The notes beneath the pieces were generated by a model that was not told the origin of the DNA, searched no databases, and worked only from the letters and a program-made list of their open reading frames with translations. A program made the position numbers and the translations under genes. From Merdimmobilis hominis (GTDB taxonomy: Bacteria; Bacillota; Clostridia; Oscillospirales; Ruminococcaceae): a DNA stretch of 64,000 bases. Positions 50,453 through 58,746 of this stretch are shown in pieces (position 1 is the first letter of the stretch; each line of letters starts with the position of its first letter). The stretch lies in NCBI RefSeq assembly GCF_016901855.1, contig NZ_JACJKY010000003.1, forward strand, positions 62,001-126,000. Reading direction: 5' to 3'.

Positions 50453-53400
50453 ATGAAAGCATTGAGAAAGCCTCTGTCCCTGTTCATGGCCCTGCTCATG
50501 TGCCTGGGCGTGTTCGTAGGGACAGGAACCACGGCTTTTGCCGCAGGCGAAACCATGACGACGTATATGATCGACCTGCCCCGTGCCAATGACCCCAACA
50601 AGGCCGGCTGGGGCCATCCCGCCCTGAATTTCCTGGGCGGCTGGTCCACCGGAGAGAACGACAGCTTTTCCGTCCACACCCAGGACGCATTCAATGGCAG
50701 GGCCATCTACTGTATTGAGCCGGGCGTCGGTGTGAATACCGGCGACCAGTACACCGGGCGCGGTGAGGATTTCTGGGATAACTACCCGTCCAACTTAAAC
50801 CCCACCATCCCGCCGGATACCATCAAGGAATATATCGGGCGGATCATGACCTATGGCTGGCAGGGCAACGCCAGCACTTCATGGATGAGCGGGGACCCGG
50901 AGGACGCCAGCAAGATCGCGGGATATATCGCTACCCAGCTTCTTGTTTGGGAAACTGTCGTGGGTGAGCGCGACAGCCAGTTTAACCATGTGGACGCCAA
51001 TGCTCAGGGCAAAAACAACGTGACGGAATATATCAGCGCCGATCATCCCCTATACAGCGAGATTTTCAACCAGTATTCCGCCATTGAGAGCGCGGTCAAG
51101 CGCCACACTATGCTTCCCAGCTTTTTCAGCAGCACCGCCGACGCCGGGGCCTATGAGCTGAAATGGGACGGCCAGCAGTATTCCCTCACTCTCACGGATA
51201 CCAACGGTGTGCTGAGTGACTACACCTTCTCCAGCAGCACCACCGGGCTGAATTTCTCCGTGGACGGCAATCAGCTCACCATCACTTCCGCCCAGGCCAT
51301 CAAAGGTTCTGTAACGGTGAAAGCAGAGAAAATCTCTGCCCAGCGCAGCGGCGTTGTGGTTTGGACGGATGGCATTACCGGCGGCGGCAAGCAGGACTTT
51401 GCCACCTATGGGGAAACCGTGTCCGATTCTATGGTGGGCTATCTGAACCTAGAAGTGAAAACCGGCAATATGAAGCTGATTAAGACTTCCGAGGACGGAC
51501 AGGTAGCCGGGATCAACTTCACTATCACCGGCGAGGGGTACAGCGCCACCAAGACCACCAATGAGGCGGGCGAGATCGACATCTCCGACCTCAACCCCGG
51601 CGTTTATACCGTAACCGAGCAGTCGATTGATAAGTATGAACCCCAGGAAACCCAGCGCGTGACCATCGTCAGCGGCCAGACTGCTACCGTGAATTTCAAC
51701 AACAAGCTGAAGCGTGGCAGCCTGGAAGTGACGAAAACCAGCGAAGACGGGCTGGTGGAGGGTATGACCTTCCACTTGTACGGCACATCCCTCTCCGGGC
51801 AGCCGGTGGATGAGTATGCTGTGACGGATTCCAGCGGTGTGGCGCGCTTTGAAAACGTGCTCATCGGCACAGGCTATGTATTGGAGGAGGTGGATACCCC
51901 CATCCGTTATGTGGTGCCGGATTCCCAGACAGCCACCATCGAGTGGAATGAAGTTACCCACAAGAGCGTGAACAACGTGCTGAAGAAATTCCGCGTCACC
52001 GTCACCAAGAGCGATGTGGAAACGGGTGCGCCCCAGGGCGACGGTTCCCTGGCCGGCGCTGTGTATGGGTTGTATAAGGGAGATACTCTCATCGACAGCT
52101 TCACCACGGACGAGAACGGCCAGTTCACCACCGGATATTACGTCTGCGATTCGGACTGGACAATCCGTGAAATCAGCCCCAGCGAGGGCTACCTGCTGGA
52201 TTCCACCATCCACAAGGTGGGTGCGGAGCCAGAGCTGTATGAGATTGAGCTGAACGATACCGCCAACGACGTGACGGAGCAGATCATCAAGGGCGACATC
52301 GCCATCATCAAGCACACCGATGACGGGGAAACCCAGATCGAAACCCCGGAATCTGGCGCGGAGTTCCAGGTGTTTTTGAAATCAGCCGGCAGCTATGAAA
52401 ATGCCAAGGAATCCGAGCGCGATGTTCTCGTCTGCGATGAGAACGGCTTTGCACAGTCGAAAAAGCTGCCCTACGGCACCTATATCGTCCGCCAGACCAA
52501 GGGCTGGGAAGGCCGCGAGCTGATGGACGATTTTGAAGTGTATATCGCTCAGGACGGGCAGACCTACCGCTACCTTATCAACAACGCCAATTTTGAGAGC
52601 TTCATCAAGGTGGTCAAGGTGGACGCGGAAACCGGCGTCACCATCCCCTATGCGGGGGCCGGGTTCCAGATTTACCGCCCGGATGGCAGCAAGGTGGAAA
52701 TGACCTTCACCTATCCGACGCCCACCACCATTGATACGTTCTACACCAATTCCGAGGGCTACCTTGTCACCCCGGAAAAGCTGGAGTACGGCTCCGGGTA
52801 CTCTCTGGTTGAGGTACAGGCCCCCTACGGCTATGTGCTGGACAGTACCCCGGTTTACTTTGATGTGACTGAGGACAATTCCAGCGAGGAAGGCGGCGTG
52901 ACGGTGATCGAAGTCACTAAGCCCAACATGGCCCAGAAAGGAATCATCAAAGTCAGCAAAACCGGCGAGGTGTTCTCCTCCGTGGTAGAAAGCGAGGGCG
53001 TTTACCAGCCGGTGTACGAGGTGCAGGGCCTGCCCGGCGCGGTGTTTGAAATTACTGCCCTGGAGGACATCTACACCCTGGACGGCACCCTGCGCTATTC
53101 TGCGGGCGAGGTAGTGGACACCATCACCACCGGCGAGGACGGAACGGCCCAGAGCCAGCCCCTCTACCTGGGCAAATTCCAGGTGAAAGAAATTCAATTC
53201 CCCCACGGCATGGTGGATACCGGCGAGAACATCACCAACGTGGAGCTGGTGTACGCAGGCCAGGAGGTGGAAGTCACCGAAACCTCTGCCAGCTTCTACA
53301 ATCAGCGCCAGAAAGCCCTTGTGACGCTTGACAAGGTGCTGGAGCAGGATGAAACATTTGGGATTGGCATGAATGGCGAAATTTCCGCCGTGACCTTCGG

Positions 53401-54682
53401 CCTCTATGCACAGGAGGACATCACCGCAGCGGATGGTTCCGTGATCCCGGCAGACGGGCTTCTGGAAATCGTTTCTGTGAATGAGAACGGCCAGGCCGTT
53501 TGCAGCACCGACCTGCCTTTCGGCAGCTTCTACCTGAAGGAGCTGTCCACTGACAGCCATTACCTGCTGAATGGCGAAACCTTCCCGTTCACCTTTGAGT
53601 ACGGCGGGCCTTCCGTTGCCGTGGTAGAGATTTCCGCTAATGATGGCGAGGCTGTCACAAACGAGCTGATCCGCGGCGAAATCAAGGGCCTCAAAACCGA
53701 TGAGAACGGCACGGGCCTGGGCGGGGCTGTAATCGGTCTGTTTAAGTCCGATGAAACCGAGTTTACCGCAGAAAATGCCTTGGCCACCGCCATCTCAGCG
53801 GAGGACGGCAGCTTCTCCTTCGCAGGCGTCCCCTACGGGAATTGGGCGCTGAAAGAGATGGAAAGCCCGGAAGGGTTCATCCTCTCCGATGAAGTGATCC
53901 CCGTTACTGTGGAGGAAGATGGGCAGGTAGTGGAAATCTCCCTTGCCAATGAGCGCATTTACGGCGACCTGCGTTTGACGAAGGTGGATAAGGATTATCC
54001 CAACAACAAGCTCACCGGTGCCGAGTTCGAGGTATACCGCGACACCAACGGCAACAAAGAGCTGGACGAGGGTGACGAGCTGCTGGGCAAGCTGGAGGAA
54101 ACCAGCACCGGCATTTATGAGATGTCCCACATCCTCTACGGCGGCGTGTTCGTAAAGGAAACCAAAGCGCCGGAGGGCTTCCTGCTGGATGAAAACGCCT
54201 ACTATGTGGAGATCAGCGAGAACGGCAAGATCTACGAGGTAGAGAACGAGGCCGGGATTGGCTTCACCAACATGGCCCAGACCGGTTCCCTGCGGATTGA
54301 AAAGACGTCCAGCGACGGCAAGGTGGAGGGCTTCTCCTTCCGCGTGACCGGAGCCAACGGTTATGAGCAGATTTTCACCACGGACGCGAACGGTGAAATC
54401 TTTATCGAGGGCCTGCGCGTGGGCGATTACACCGTGTCCGAGGTGTCGGATGGGGCCAGCGCCAACTATGTGCTGCCTGCGGATAAGACGGTAACGATTT
54501 TTGCGGATAAGACCACCGTGGCGGAAATGCACAACGAGCTGCGCGACACCCCGAAAACTGGCGATGACAGCAAGCCCTGGCTGTGGGCGGCTCTCATGGG
54601 CGTGTCCGCTATGGGCGCTGCCGCCCTGGGCGTTGCGGCCTATGTGGGCAAGCGCAAGAAGGGCAAAAACACCGTGAAATAA
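50453..54682 (+). CDS. Large thioester-domain/Cna-B sortase-anchored adhesin carried by the ICE
   Basis: 1,409-residue surface protein. Signal peptide ends TTAFA (about 30). The next domain looks like a thioester domain: AIYCIEPG (Cys87) and YIATQLLVWETV (Gln162), the pair that forms an internal Cys-Gln thioester for covalent host attachment. From about 340 onward there are around nine to ten SpaA/Cna-B prealbumin-like repeats, each starting G(S/D/E)(L/I)xx(T/K)K and ending in an E-box such as YTVTEQ or GYVLEEV. The C-terminus has TPKTGDD, a hydrophobic helix and GKRKKGK, a sortase signal. ATG 50453 follows AAGGAGG by 7 bases. Such adhesins may aid mating contact or host binding. Confidence 0.9.
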   Translation: MKALRKPLSLFMALLMCLGVFVGTGTTAFAAGETMTTYMIDLPRANDPNKAGWGHPALNFLGGWSTGENDSFSVHTQDAFNGRAIYCIEPGVGVNTGDQYTGRGEDFWDNYPSNLNPTIPPDTIKEYIGRIMTYGWQGNASTSWMSGDPEDASKIAGYIATQLLVWETVVGERDSQFNHVDANAQGKNNVTEYISADHPLYSEIFNQYSAIESAVKRHTMLPSFFSSTADAGAYELKWDGQQYSLTLTDTNGVLSDYTFSSSTTGLNFSVDGNQLTITSAQAIKGSVTVKAEKISAQRSGVVVWTDGITGGGKQDFATYGETVSDSMVGYLNLEVKTGNMKLIKTSEDGQVAGINFTITGEGYSATKTTNEAGEIDISDLNPGVYTVTEQSIDKYEPQETQRVTIVSGQTATVNFNNKLKRGSLEVTKTSEDGLVEGMTFHLYGTSLSGQPVDEYAVTDSSGVARFENVLIGTGYVLEEVDTPIRYVVPDSQTATIEWNEVTHKSVNNVLKKFRVTVTKSDVETGAPQGDGSLAGAVYGLYKGDTLIDSFTTDENGQFTTGYYVCDSDWTIREISPSEGYLLDSTIHKVGAEPELYEIELNDTANDVTEQIIKGDIAIIKHTDDGETQIETPESGAEFQVFLKSAGSYENAKESERDVLVCDENGFAQSKKLPYGTYIVRQTKGWEGRELMDDFEVYIAQDGQTYRYLINNANFESFIKVVKVDAETGVTIPYAGAGFQIYRPDGSKVEMTFTYPTPTTIDTFYTNSEGYLVTPEKLEYGSGYSLVEVQAPYGYVLDSTPVYFDVTEDNSSEEGGVTVIEVTKPNMAQKGIIKVSKTGEVFSSVVESEGVYQPVYEVQGLPGAVFEITALEDIYTLDGTLRYSAGEVVDTITTGEDGTAQSQPLYLGKFQVKEIQFPHGMVDTGENITNVELVYAGQEVEVTETSASFYNQRQKALVTLDKVLEQDETFGIGMNGEISAVTFGLYAQEDITAADGSVIPADGLLEIVSVNENGQAVCSTDLPFGSFYLKELSTDSHYLLNGETFPFTFEYGGPSVAVVEISANDGEAVTNELIRGEIKGLKTDENGTGLGGAVIGLFKSDETEFTAENALATAISAEDGSFSFAGVPYGNWALKEMESPEGFILSDEVIPVTVEEDGQVVEISLANERIYGDLRLTKVDKDYPNNKLTGAEFEVYRDTNGNKELDEGDELLGKLEETSTGIYEMSHILYGGVFVKETKAPEGFLLDENAYYVEISENGKIYEVENEAGIGFTNMAQTGSLRIEKTSSDGKVEGFSFRVTGANGYEQIFTTDANGEIFIEGLRVGDYTVSEVSDGASANYVLPADKTVTIFADKTTVAEMHNELRDTPKTGDDSKPWLWAALMGVSAMGAAALGVAAYVGKRKKGKNTVK

Positions 54683-54717
54683 CTGCGGCTTGATTCTGTG
54701 TTAGGAGGAATGATTTC

Positions 54718-54807
54718 ATGGAATTGAAAACGATCATTGCCATTGCGCTGGTGGTATTCATCATCGGCAGCCTGATTTTCCTGAAAGTCAGAAGCCGGAA
54801 GAAGTAA
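54718..54807 (+). CDS. 29-residue single-helix membrane protein
   Basis: MELKTIIAIALVVFIIGSLI then FLKVRSRKK: one membrane helix with a basic end. AGGAGG lies 10 bases before ATG 54718. It begins 35 bases after the adhesin stop and is followed at once by a terminator, so it is co-transcribed with the adhesin. Function unknown; it might assist secretion or anchoring. Confidence 0.6.
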   Translation: MELKTIIAIALVVFIIGSLIFLKVRSRKK

Positions 54808-54815
54808 CCAGCCAG

Positions 54816-54843
54816 GGGGCGGCCATGCGGGGCCGCCCCTTTT
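54816..54843 (+). terminator. Terminator of the adhesin unit
   Basis: Stem GGGGCGGCC/GGCCGCCCC with a 6-base loop and a short T tract. Confidence 0.85.
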
Positions 54844-54872
54844 ACATACCAAAAAAGAAAGGAGCTTTGCAG

Positions 54873-55115
54873 ATGAGAGAACGATTTGAACAACGGCTGT
54901 TCCGCATCTTTGCCCAGGCTGGTTACTCCCCGGTGCAGCTTCTCACCATCACTCCGGAGGAGATGGTGGAAATCCCCGGCATTACCGTTCCCAACATCCG
55001 GGCGGTGCTGTGCGTCCAGAACAAGGTGCTGGCAGACCGGAATAAAGTCCGCAGCGGCAGGCTGGTGGAGGAATTGCTGAAAGAAGCTGAAGAAAGCAGG
55101 TGTTGCCATGAATGA
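54873..55115 (+). CDS. Conserved ICE protein, helix-hairpin-helix-like
   Basis: 80 residues. A segment ITPEEMVEIPGITVPNIRAVL recalls a helix-hairpin-helix DNA-binding element, but assignment is weak. ATG 54873 follows AAGGAG by 8 bases. It overlaps the next gene by 8 bases and starts the tightly packed gene chain that ends in the giant methylase/helicase. Confidence 0.65.
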   Translation: MRERFEQRLFRIFAQAGYSPVQLLTITPEEMVEIPGITVPNIRAVLCVQNKVLADRNKVRSGRLVEELLKEAEESRCCHE

Positions 55116-55347
55116 ACTGCACCTGCTGGACATACTGGCGGCCCGGCATGGCTGTTTCATCTCCGACTTAAATCTTTCGCCTATCCTGCGGCGGGCGGCC
55201 CTTTTGGACCTGTGCAGGATGGATGAGAACAGCTACCCGCTGTCTCAATGGCAGGACACGGTGCGCTACCTTACCGGGGATGAACGGGATTTTGCCAGTG
55301 TAAAGGAAATCAAAGTATTTATTAAACAGGAATTGGAGGCAGAGTGA
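55108..55347 (+). CDS. Small conserved ICE protein
   Basis: 79 residues, mostly helical and soluble, with Cys at positions 16 and 36. No family recognised. It overlaps the previous gene by 8 bases, and its stop TGA shares its last base with the next start codon, so the chain is translationally coupled. Confidence 0.6.
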   Translation: MNELHLLDILAARHGCFISDLNLSPILRRAALLDLCRMDENSYPLSQWQDTVRYLTGDERDFASVKEIKVFIKQELEAE

Positions 55348-55970
55348 TGAACGATGATTCCACAGAAAAACGCATGGCCGGTGATTATGAGATTATCCAG
55401 GCGGTGCATATAGGCGACCGCGAGGTTGTCCTGGGGGAAAATCCGCAGGATGATACCGGCATGAAGTATATGTGCGCCTTTTGTCGGCAAAACGCCTTAT
55501 TTGCAGAATACAGCGAAGTGATGGCCAGTGATGATTTCCCGGAGATTGTGGAGCTGTTCGGCCAGCGGGTTGCCGAGCAAGCACAGAAAACCCACATAGA
55601 GCTGAACAAGCCCCGCATACAGGGCATAGACGACCGCCCCATCACAGCGGAGGGCTGCATCCCCATTTCCCATGAGGATGATCTGCACGGGAAAATCATA
55701 GTGATAAAGCCGGAGGTGCTGCGCCGGGAATACCGCAGGGCTACCCGTCAGCTCAAGCTCTGTATGGGAGGCTTTGGGGCTTCCCCACACAGCAGGGGGT
55801 CAGCCTGTTACTGCGTTGACCTTTATACTGGCAAAGAAAGCCGCTATGAGCGCATGGACGTGCTTGGTACGATACAGCCGGAGAACCTTCCCGGCTGGGC
55901 CAAGCATGGCCTTACTGCGATCCAGCAGGAACAGGCCAAAAAGAAAACGACGAAGGAGCGTGAACGATGA
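55347..55970 (+). CDS. Conserved ICE hypothetical protein (207 aa)
   Basis: Soluble protein with an N-terminal GDYEIIQAVHIGDREVVLGE and CAFCRQN, and a central HGKIIVIKPEVLRREYRRAT. The opening layout (xxYEIxxxxxIGDxExVLG) is echoed by the next gene, which starts with GYIITDSCHVGDSEFVLG, so the two are probably paralogues. A basic tail KKKTTKERER ends it. ATG 55347 lies 7 bases from GGAGG. No function assigned. Confidence 0.7.
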   Translation: MNDDSTEKRMAGDYEIIQAVHIGDREVVLGENPQDDTGMKYMCAFCRQNALFAEYSEVMASDDFPEIVELFGQRVAEQAQKTHIELNKPRIQGIDDRPITAEGCIPISHEDDLHGKIIVIKPEVLRREYRRATRQLKLCMGGFGASPHSRGSACYCVDLYTGKESRYERMDVLGTIQPENLPGWAKHGLTAIQQEQAKKKTTKERER

Positions 55971-56605
55971 TGGATTACAGAGAAAACGCCGGATATATCA
56001 TTACGGATTCCTGTCATGTGGGCGACAGCGAGTTTGTGTTGGGCGTTCATTTGACAGCGCCCCAGCAGTTTGTCACCTGGAAATGCAGTAACCGGACGGA
56101 CTACGATTGGGGCCACTATTTCAGCGATCTGTTTTCTGCGCAGAAAGATTTGGTGGCGCGGGCGCAGGAGGAGGTGCAGTGTCTGGAGGATCAGCGGCAA
56201 AACGCCATTGTGCCGGAGGCCCCTTCCTATTCCCCGTGGGGCAATATTCAGGAATGTGAAACGCTCTGCCCCGGCGTTTATTCCGTTTCCACCCCAGGGC
56301 ATGGCGGAATTATGGTGCGCCGGGAACTGGCGGAAAAGATATTCCGAAAAGAAGCGATGGGCTGCGCCTTTGTTGAGGGCGGCTACCTCTGCTTTGAGGA
56401 GGACTGCGACGCGCAGGTGGCTCTCCGGGAGCTGATGGATAAAAAGATGATCCAGGCTCCAGTGAACGAGCGCTTTGGCCCCGGCGCGTATGAGGCTGTT
56501 ATCAATAGCAGCGTGCAAATTCACCACCCCGAATATTGGCAGGCACGGGAAAAGGCCATATCGGAGCAAAACCGACAAGCGAAAAAGAAAGGACGTGAAC
56601 GATGA
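55967..56605 (+). CDS. Conserved ICE hypothetical protein (212 aa), paralogue of the preceding gene
   Basis: Starts with MMDYRENAGYIITDSCHVGDSEFVLGVH, parallel to the preceding gene, then a region with GGIMVRRELAEKIF and a basic tail. ATGA overlap with its neighbours on both sides; AAGGAG lies 8 bases upstream of ATG 55967. Soluble; function unknown. Paired paralogues suggest duplication within the element. Confidence 0.7.
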   Translation: MMDYRENAGYIITDSCHVGDSEFVLGVHLTAPQQFVTWKCSNRTDYDWGHYFSDLFSAQKDLVARAQEEVQCLEDQRQNAIVPEAPSYSPWGNIQECETLCPGVYSVSTPGHGGIMVRRELAEKIFRKEAMGCAFVEGGYLCFEEDCDAQVALRELMDKKMIQAPVNERFGPGAYEAVINSSVQIHHPEYWQAREKAISEQNRQAKKKGRER

Positions 56606-57561
56606 TGGAGCTGAAAATCACCAGCATGACCCCGGCAGATCGCCTGTATGCGTACAACCAGAGCAGCCAGCTTGAAGGGCAAACCGGCTGTATCGGCCAT
56701 CTGCGCGGGGATTTTGGCGGCGGCCAGGAGTTTTACACTTCCTGGTTCGACCACCGGAGGGAATACAAGACGGACGAGTTTAAGGCGGAGTTTGATGAAG
56801 TGGTCAACACTCTGCGGGAAAAGGACGGGCTGCTCTGCACCCGTGACAGCATGACCAGGTTTTGCTATCAGAACCCGGAGGCTGAGTTTGAGGGAAACTA
56901 CTGCGCCGAGTACGGTTTTAAGGTGCAGACGCCCCAACACACCTATATGCTCCGGTGCAACCCCAATTATGGAGACTACAACTTTTACCTCTATGCCTAC
57001 GTTGCCCGATTTCTGGAACACCACATGGAAAAGGCCAAACAGGGCATCCGGTTTATCACGCCCGGCTACAAGGAGCTATTCCGTATCCCCGATGGCGACC
57101 ACATCCGCATTTTCACTGGCGGCGGAGGAACCCGCGACCGCACCTGCCGGTTTATCGACGAAACCCATTTTGAAACCAGCGGAGGGTATTCCAGCGCCCT
57201 TTATCATATCTGCGAATTTGCAGAGCGTTTGGAGCAAACTCACGGGAGCGTGATCCCGCTGCGTTCTTCTCTGCCTGTACAGTGCTTTAGTACGCTGCCC
57301 TCATCCGGGGAGCTGATTCTTCTGACCAGGGGCGAAAAAGGATACAACCCCTGTCCTGAATTTTCAGCGGCGGACGCCGGAGAAAATCGCAGATTTGCAG
57401 AGGACAGCAATGGAAAAAACGGCGTCACCAAAGCACAGGAGGCCGCCATGCTGGCCGGCTCCATGTTTGGCTGGCAGACCCCCGCCGCCGATCCCAAAAA
57501 CTATGACGAGCAGGGGCAGCCCATCAAGCCCAGGCAGAAAGACCGGGGTGAAGCCCGATGA
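56602..57561 (+). CDS. Conserved ICE hypothetical protein (319 aa)
   Basis: Soluble protein beginning MELKITSMTPADRLYAYNQS, then QTGCIGHLRGDFG and a DEFKAEFDEVVNTLRE segment, with a conserved middle YMLRCNPNYGDYNFYLYAYV and GIRFITPGYKELFRIPDGD. I recognise it as a family common in Firmicutes conjugative elements but know no assigned function. A Cys/Pro-poor C-terminal extension (from about residue 250) is less ordered. ATGA overlaps on both sides. Confidence 0.75.
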   Translation: MMELKITSMTPADRLYAYNQSSQLEGQTGCIGHLRGDFGGGQEFYTSWFDHRREYKTDEFKAEFDEVVNTLREKDGLLCTRDSMTRFCYQNPEAEFEGNYCAEYGFKVQTPQHTYMLRCNPNYGDYNFYLYAYVARFLEHHMEKAKQGIRFITPGYKELFRIPDGDHIRIFTGGGGTRDRTCRFIDETHFETSGGYSSALYHICEFAERLEQTHGSVIPLRSSLPVQCFSTLPSSGELILLTRGEKGYNPCPEFSAADAGENRRFAEDSNGKNGVTKAQEAAMLAGSMFGWQTPAADPKNYDEQGQPIKPRQKDRGEAR

Positions 57562-57866
57562 AGAATAGGCATAATCAAATCTGGGCGCGGATAGGTATGA
57601 CATTTTCTCTTACGCCGGATGAAATGGAGCTGCTTGTTTCTGGAAACGACTTGGACAAACGAAAATGTCTTTCCCGGATTTTCACGGAGGGCAGAGCCGT
57701 GGTTAATGGTGACAGCTATATTCCAGATTCTATTATGGAGAAGTATAACGAAACCTATGGAACGCATTATGACTGCGGGGACGTGGATTTAGATACAGAA
57801 GAACTCTCCGGGAAAACTGTGTGTTTGGGTAAATTCCCTTTAAGAAATCGAAGTGAAGCCCGATGA
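57558..57866 (+). CDS. Small conserved ICE protein (102 aa)
   Basis: Soluble protein with FSLTPDEMELLVSGNDLDKRKCL and a Tyr/Asp-rich middle. It has a lower GC content than its neighbours, with more A/T-ending codons, suggesting separate acquisition. Overlaps both neighbouring genes by 4 bases. No family recognised. Confidence 0.65.
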   Translation: MKNRHNQIWARIGMTFSLTPDEMELLVSGNDLDKRKCLSRIFTEGRAVVNGDSYIPDSIMEKYNETYGTHYDCGDVDLDTEELSGKTVCLGKFPLRNRSEAR

Positions 57867-58408
57867 AGGAGGAAAGACACGTTATCTGGAGCAATTATGG
57901 CCTGGACTATGAGGATTGGCGGGACGATCTGGAGGCAGAATACCCGGATTTATCCGAAAATGAGCGCATTTCCTTGATGTATGAAATCAATGGGGATTAC
58001 CTGGATGATGAACGCGCTAACCTCAATGTGCAGCTCTCCCAGCCGATTTTAGTCGTAGGCGACCTGGGCCTGTGGAATGGGCGGCGCATGGGATATAAGG
58101 AAATCCCCAGCGGCAACATCCGGGACTGCCTGTATTCCGATACGGATTATTCCACCTGGTATGTGGACAGGCTGGGCGATCTGCGGTGCGACGCCATCCA
58201 CCATGATGGCACGAACTTTTACCTCTACCGCGTTTACAAGGACAGCGCCAGCCCTTCTCAAATTGAACTGCTGAAAGAAAAACTATATCGCGGCATTGCA
58301 ACCCGCGCCGATATTACGAGAGTGACCCGCAGGCTGGGCGACGACATCGCCAAAGTCTACGGGTTTTCCATTCCCCGGCAGCGGCAGGCCGTCGCCATGG
58401 AAAGATGA
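57863..58408 (+). CDS. Conserved ICE hypothetical protein (181 aa)
   Basis: Soluble; N-terminal VIWSNYGLDYEDWRDDLEAEYP and LMYEINGDYLDDERANLNV, then a beta-rich core with VVGDLGLWNGRRMGYKEI and YSTWYVDRLGDLRCDAIHHDG. This type is frequent in conjugative elements of gut Firmicutes; role unknown (antirestriction-like functions have been suggested for neighbours of this kind, without proof). ATGA overlap upstream; 10-base gap before the next start. Confidence 0.7.
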   Translation: MKEERHVIWSNYGLDYEDWRDDLEAEYPDLSENERISLMYEINGDYLDDERANLNVQLSQPILVVGDLGLWNGRRMGYKEIPSGNIRDCLYSDTDYSTWYVDRLGDLRCDAIHHDGTNFYLYRVYKDSASPSQIELLKEKLYRGIATRADITRVTRRLGDDIAKVYGFSIPRQRQAVAMER

Positions 58409-58418
58409 GGTGATAAAA

Positions 58419-58727
58419 ATGGCGTCTTTACCGCCTGTAAAACTGGATACGCATGAGGACTGGTTCAACTTGCTGATGACGGTTCTCCATCAGCAGGCGG
58501 AACAGAACCCCTATGAAGAATACCGGGAGATGGCCCAAAAGCTGATCGACCAGTTTATGCGTTATGGGAGGCCCTTTGTTGACAGCGACCATGCGCCCTG
58601 CGTGGCGCTTCGGATGTACCCGAAGGAGGCCGGAAATACCATCTGGCTGTTGCTGCTCTCCCTGTGCAATCAATATGACCCGGATAAGGATTACAGCGCA
58701 GAACTGAAAGCTGCGAAAAAAGAATAA
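58419..58727 (+). CDS. Small conserved ICE protein (102 aa)
   Basis: Soluble helical protein with TLHEDWF-like KLDTHEDWFNLLMTVLHQQ and EYREMAQKLIDQFMRYGRP. No family recognised. ATG 58419 is preferred (AGGTGA 5 bases upstream); a GTG at 58410 is in frame. It lies 19 bases before the giant gene, whose SD starts just after its stop. Confidence 0.65.
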   Translation: MASLPPVKLDTHEDWFNLLMTVLHQQAEQNPYEEYREMAQKLIDQFMRYGRPFVDSDHAPCVALRMYPKEAGNTIWLLLLSLCNQYDPDKDYSAELKAAKKE

Positions 58728-58746
58728 GAAAAGGAGGGGGCAACCG

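Noticed and set aside
52382-53560. 392-codon minus-strand ORF rich in His/Leu/Val
   Set aside because: Antisense shadow of the thioester adhesin repeats.
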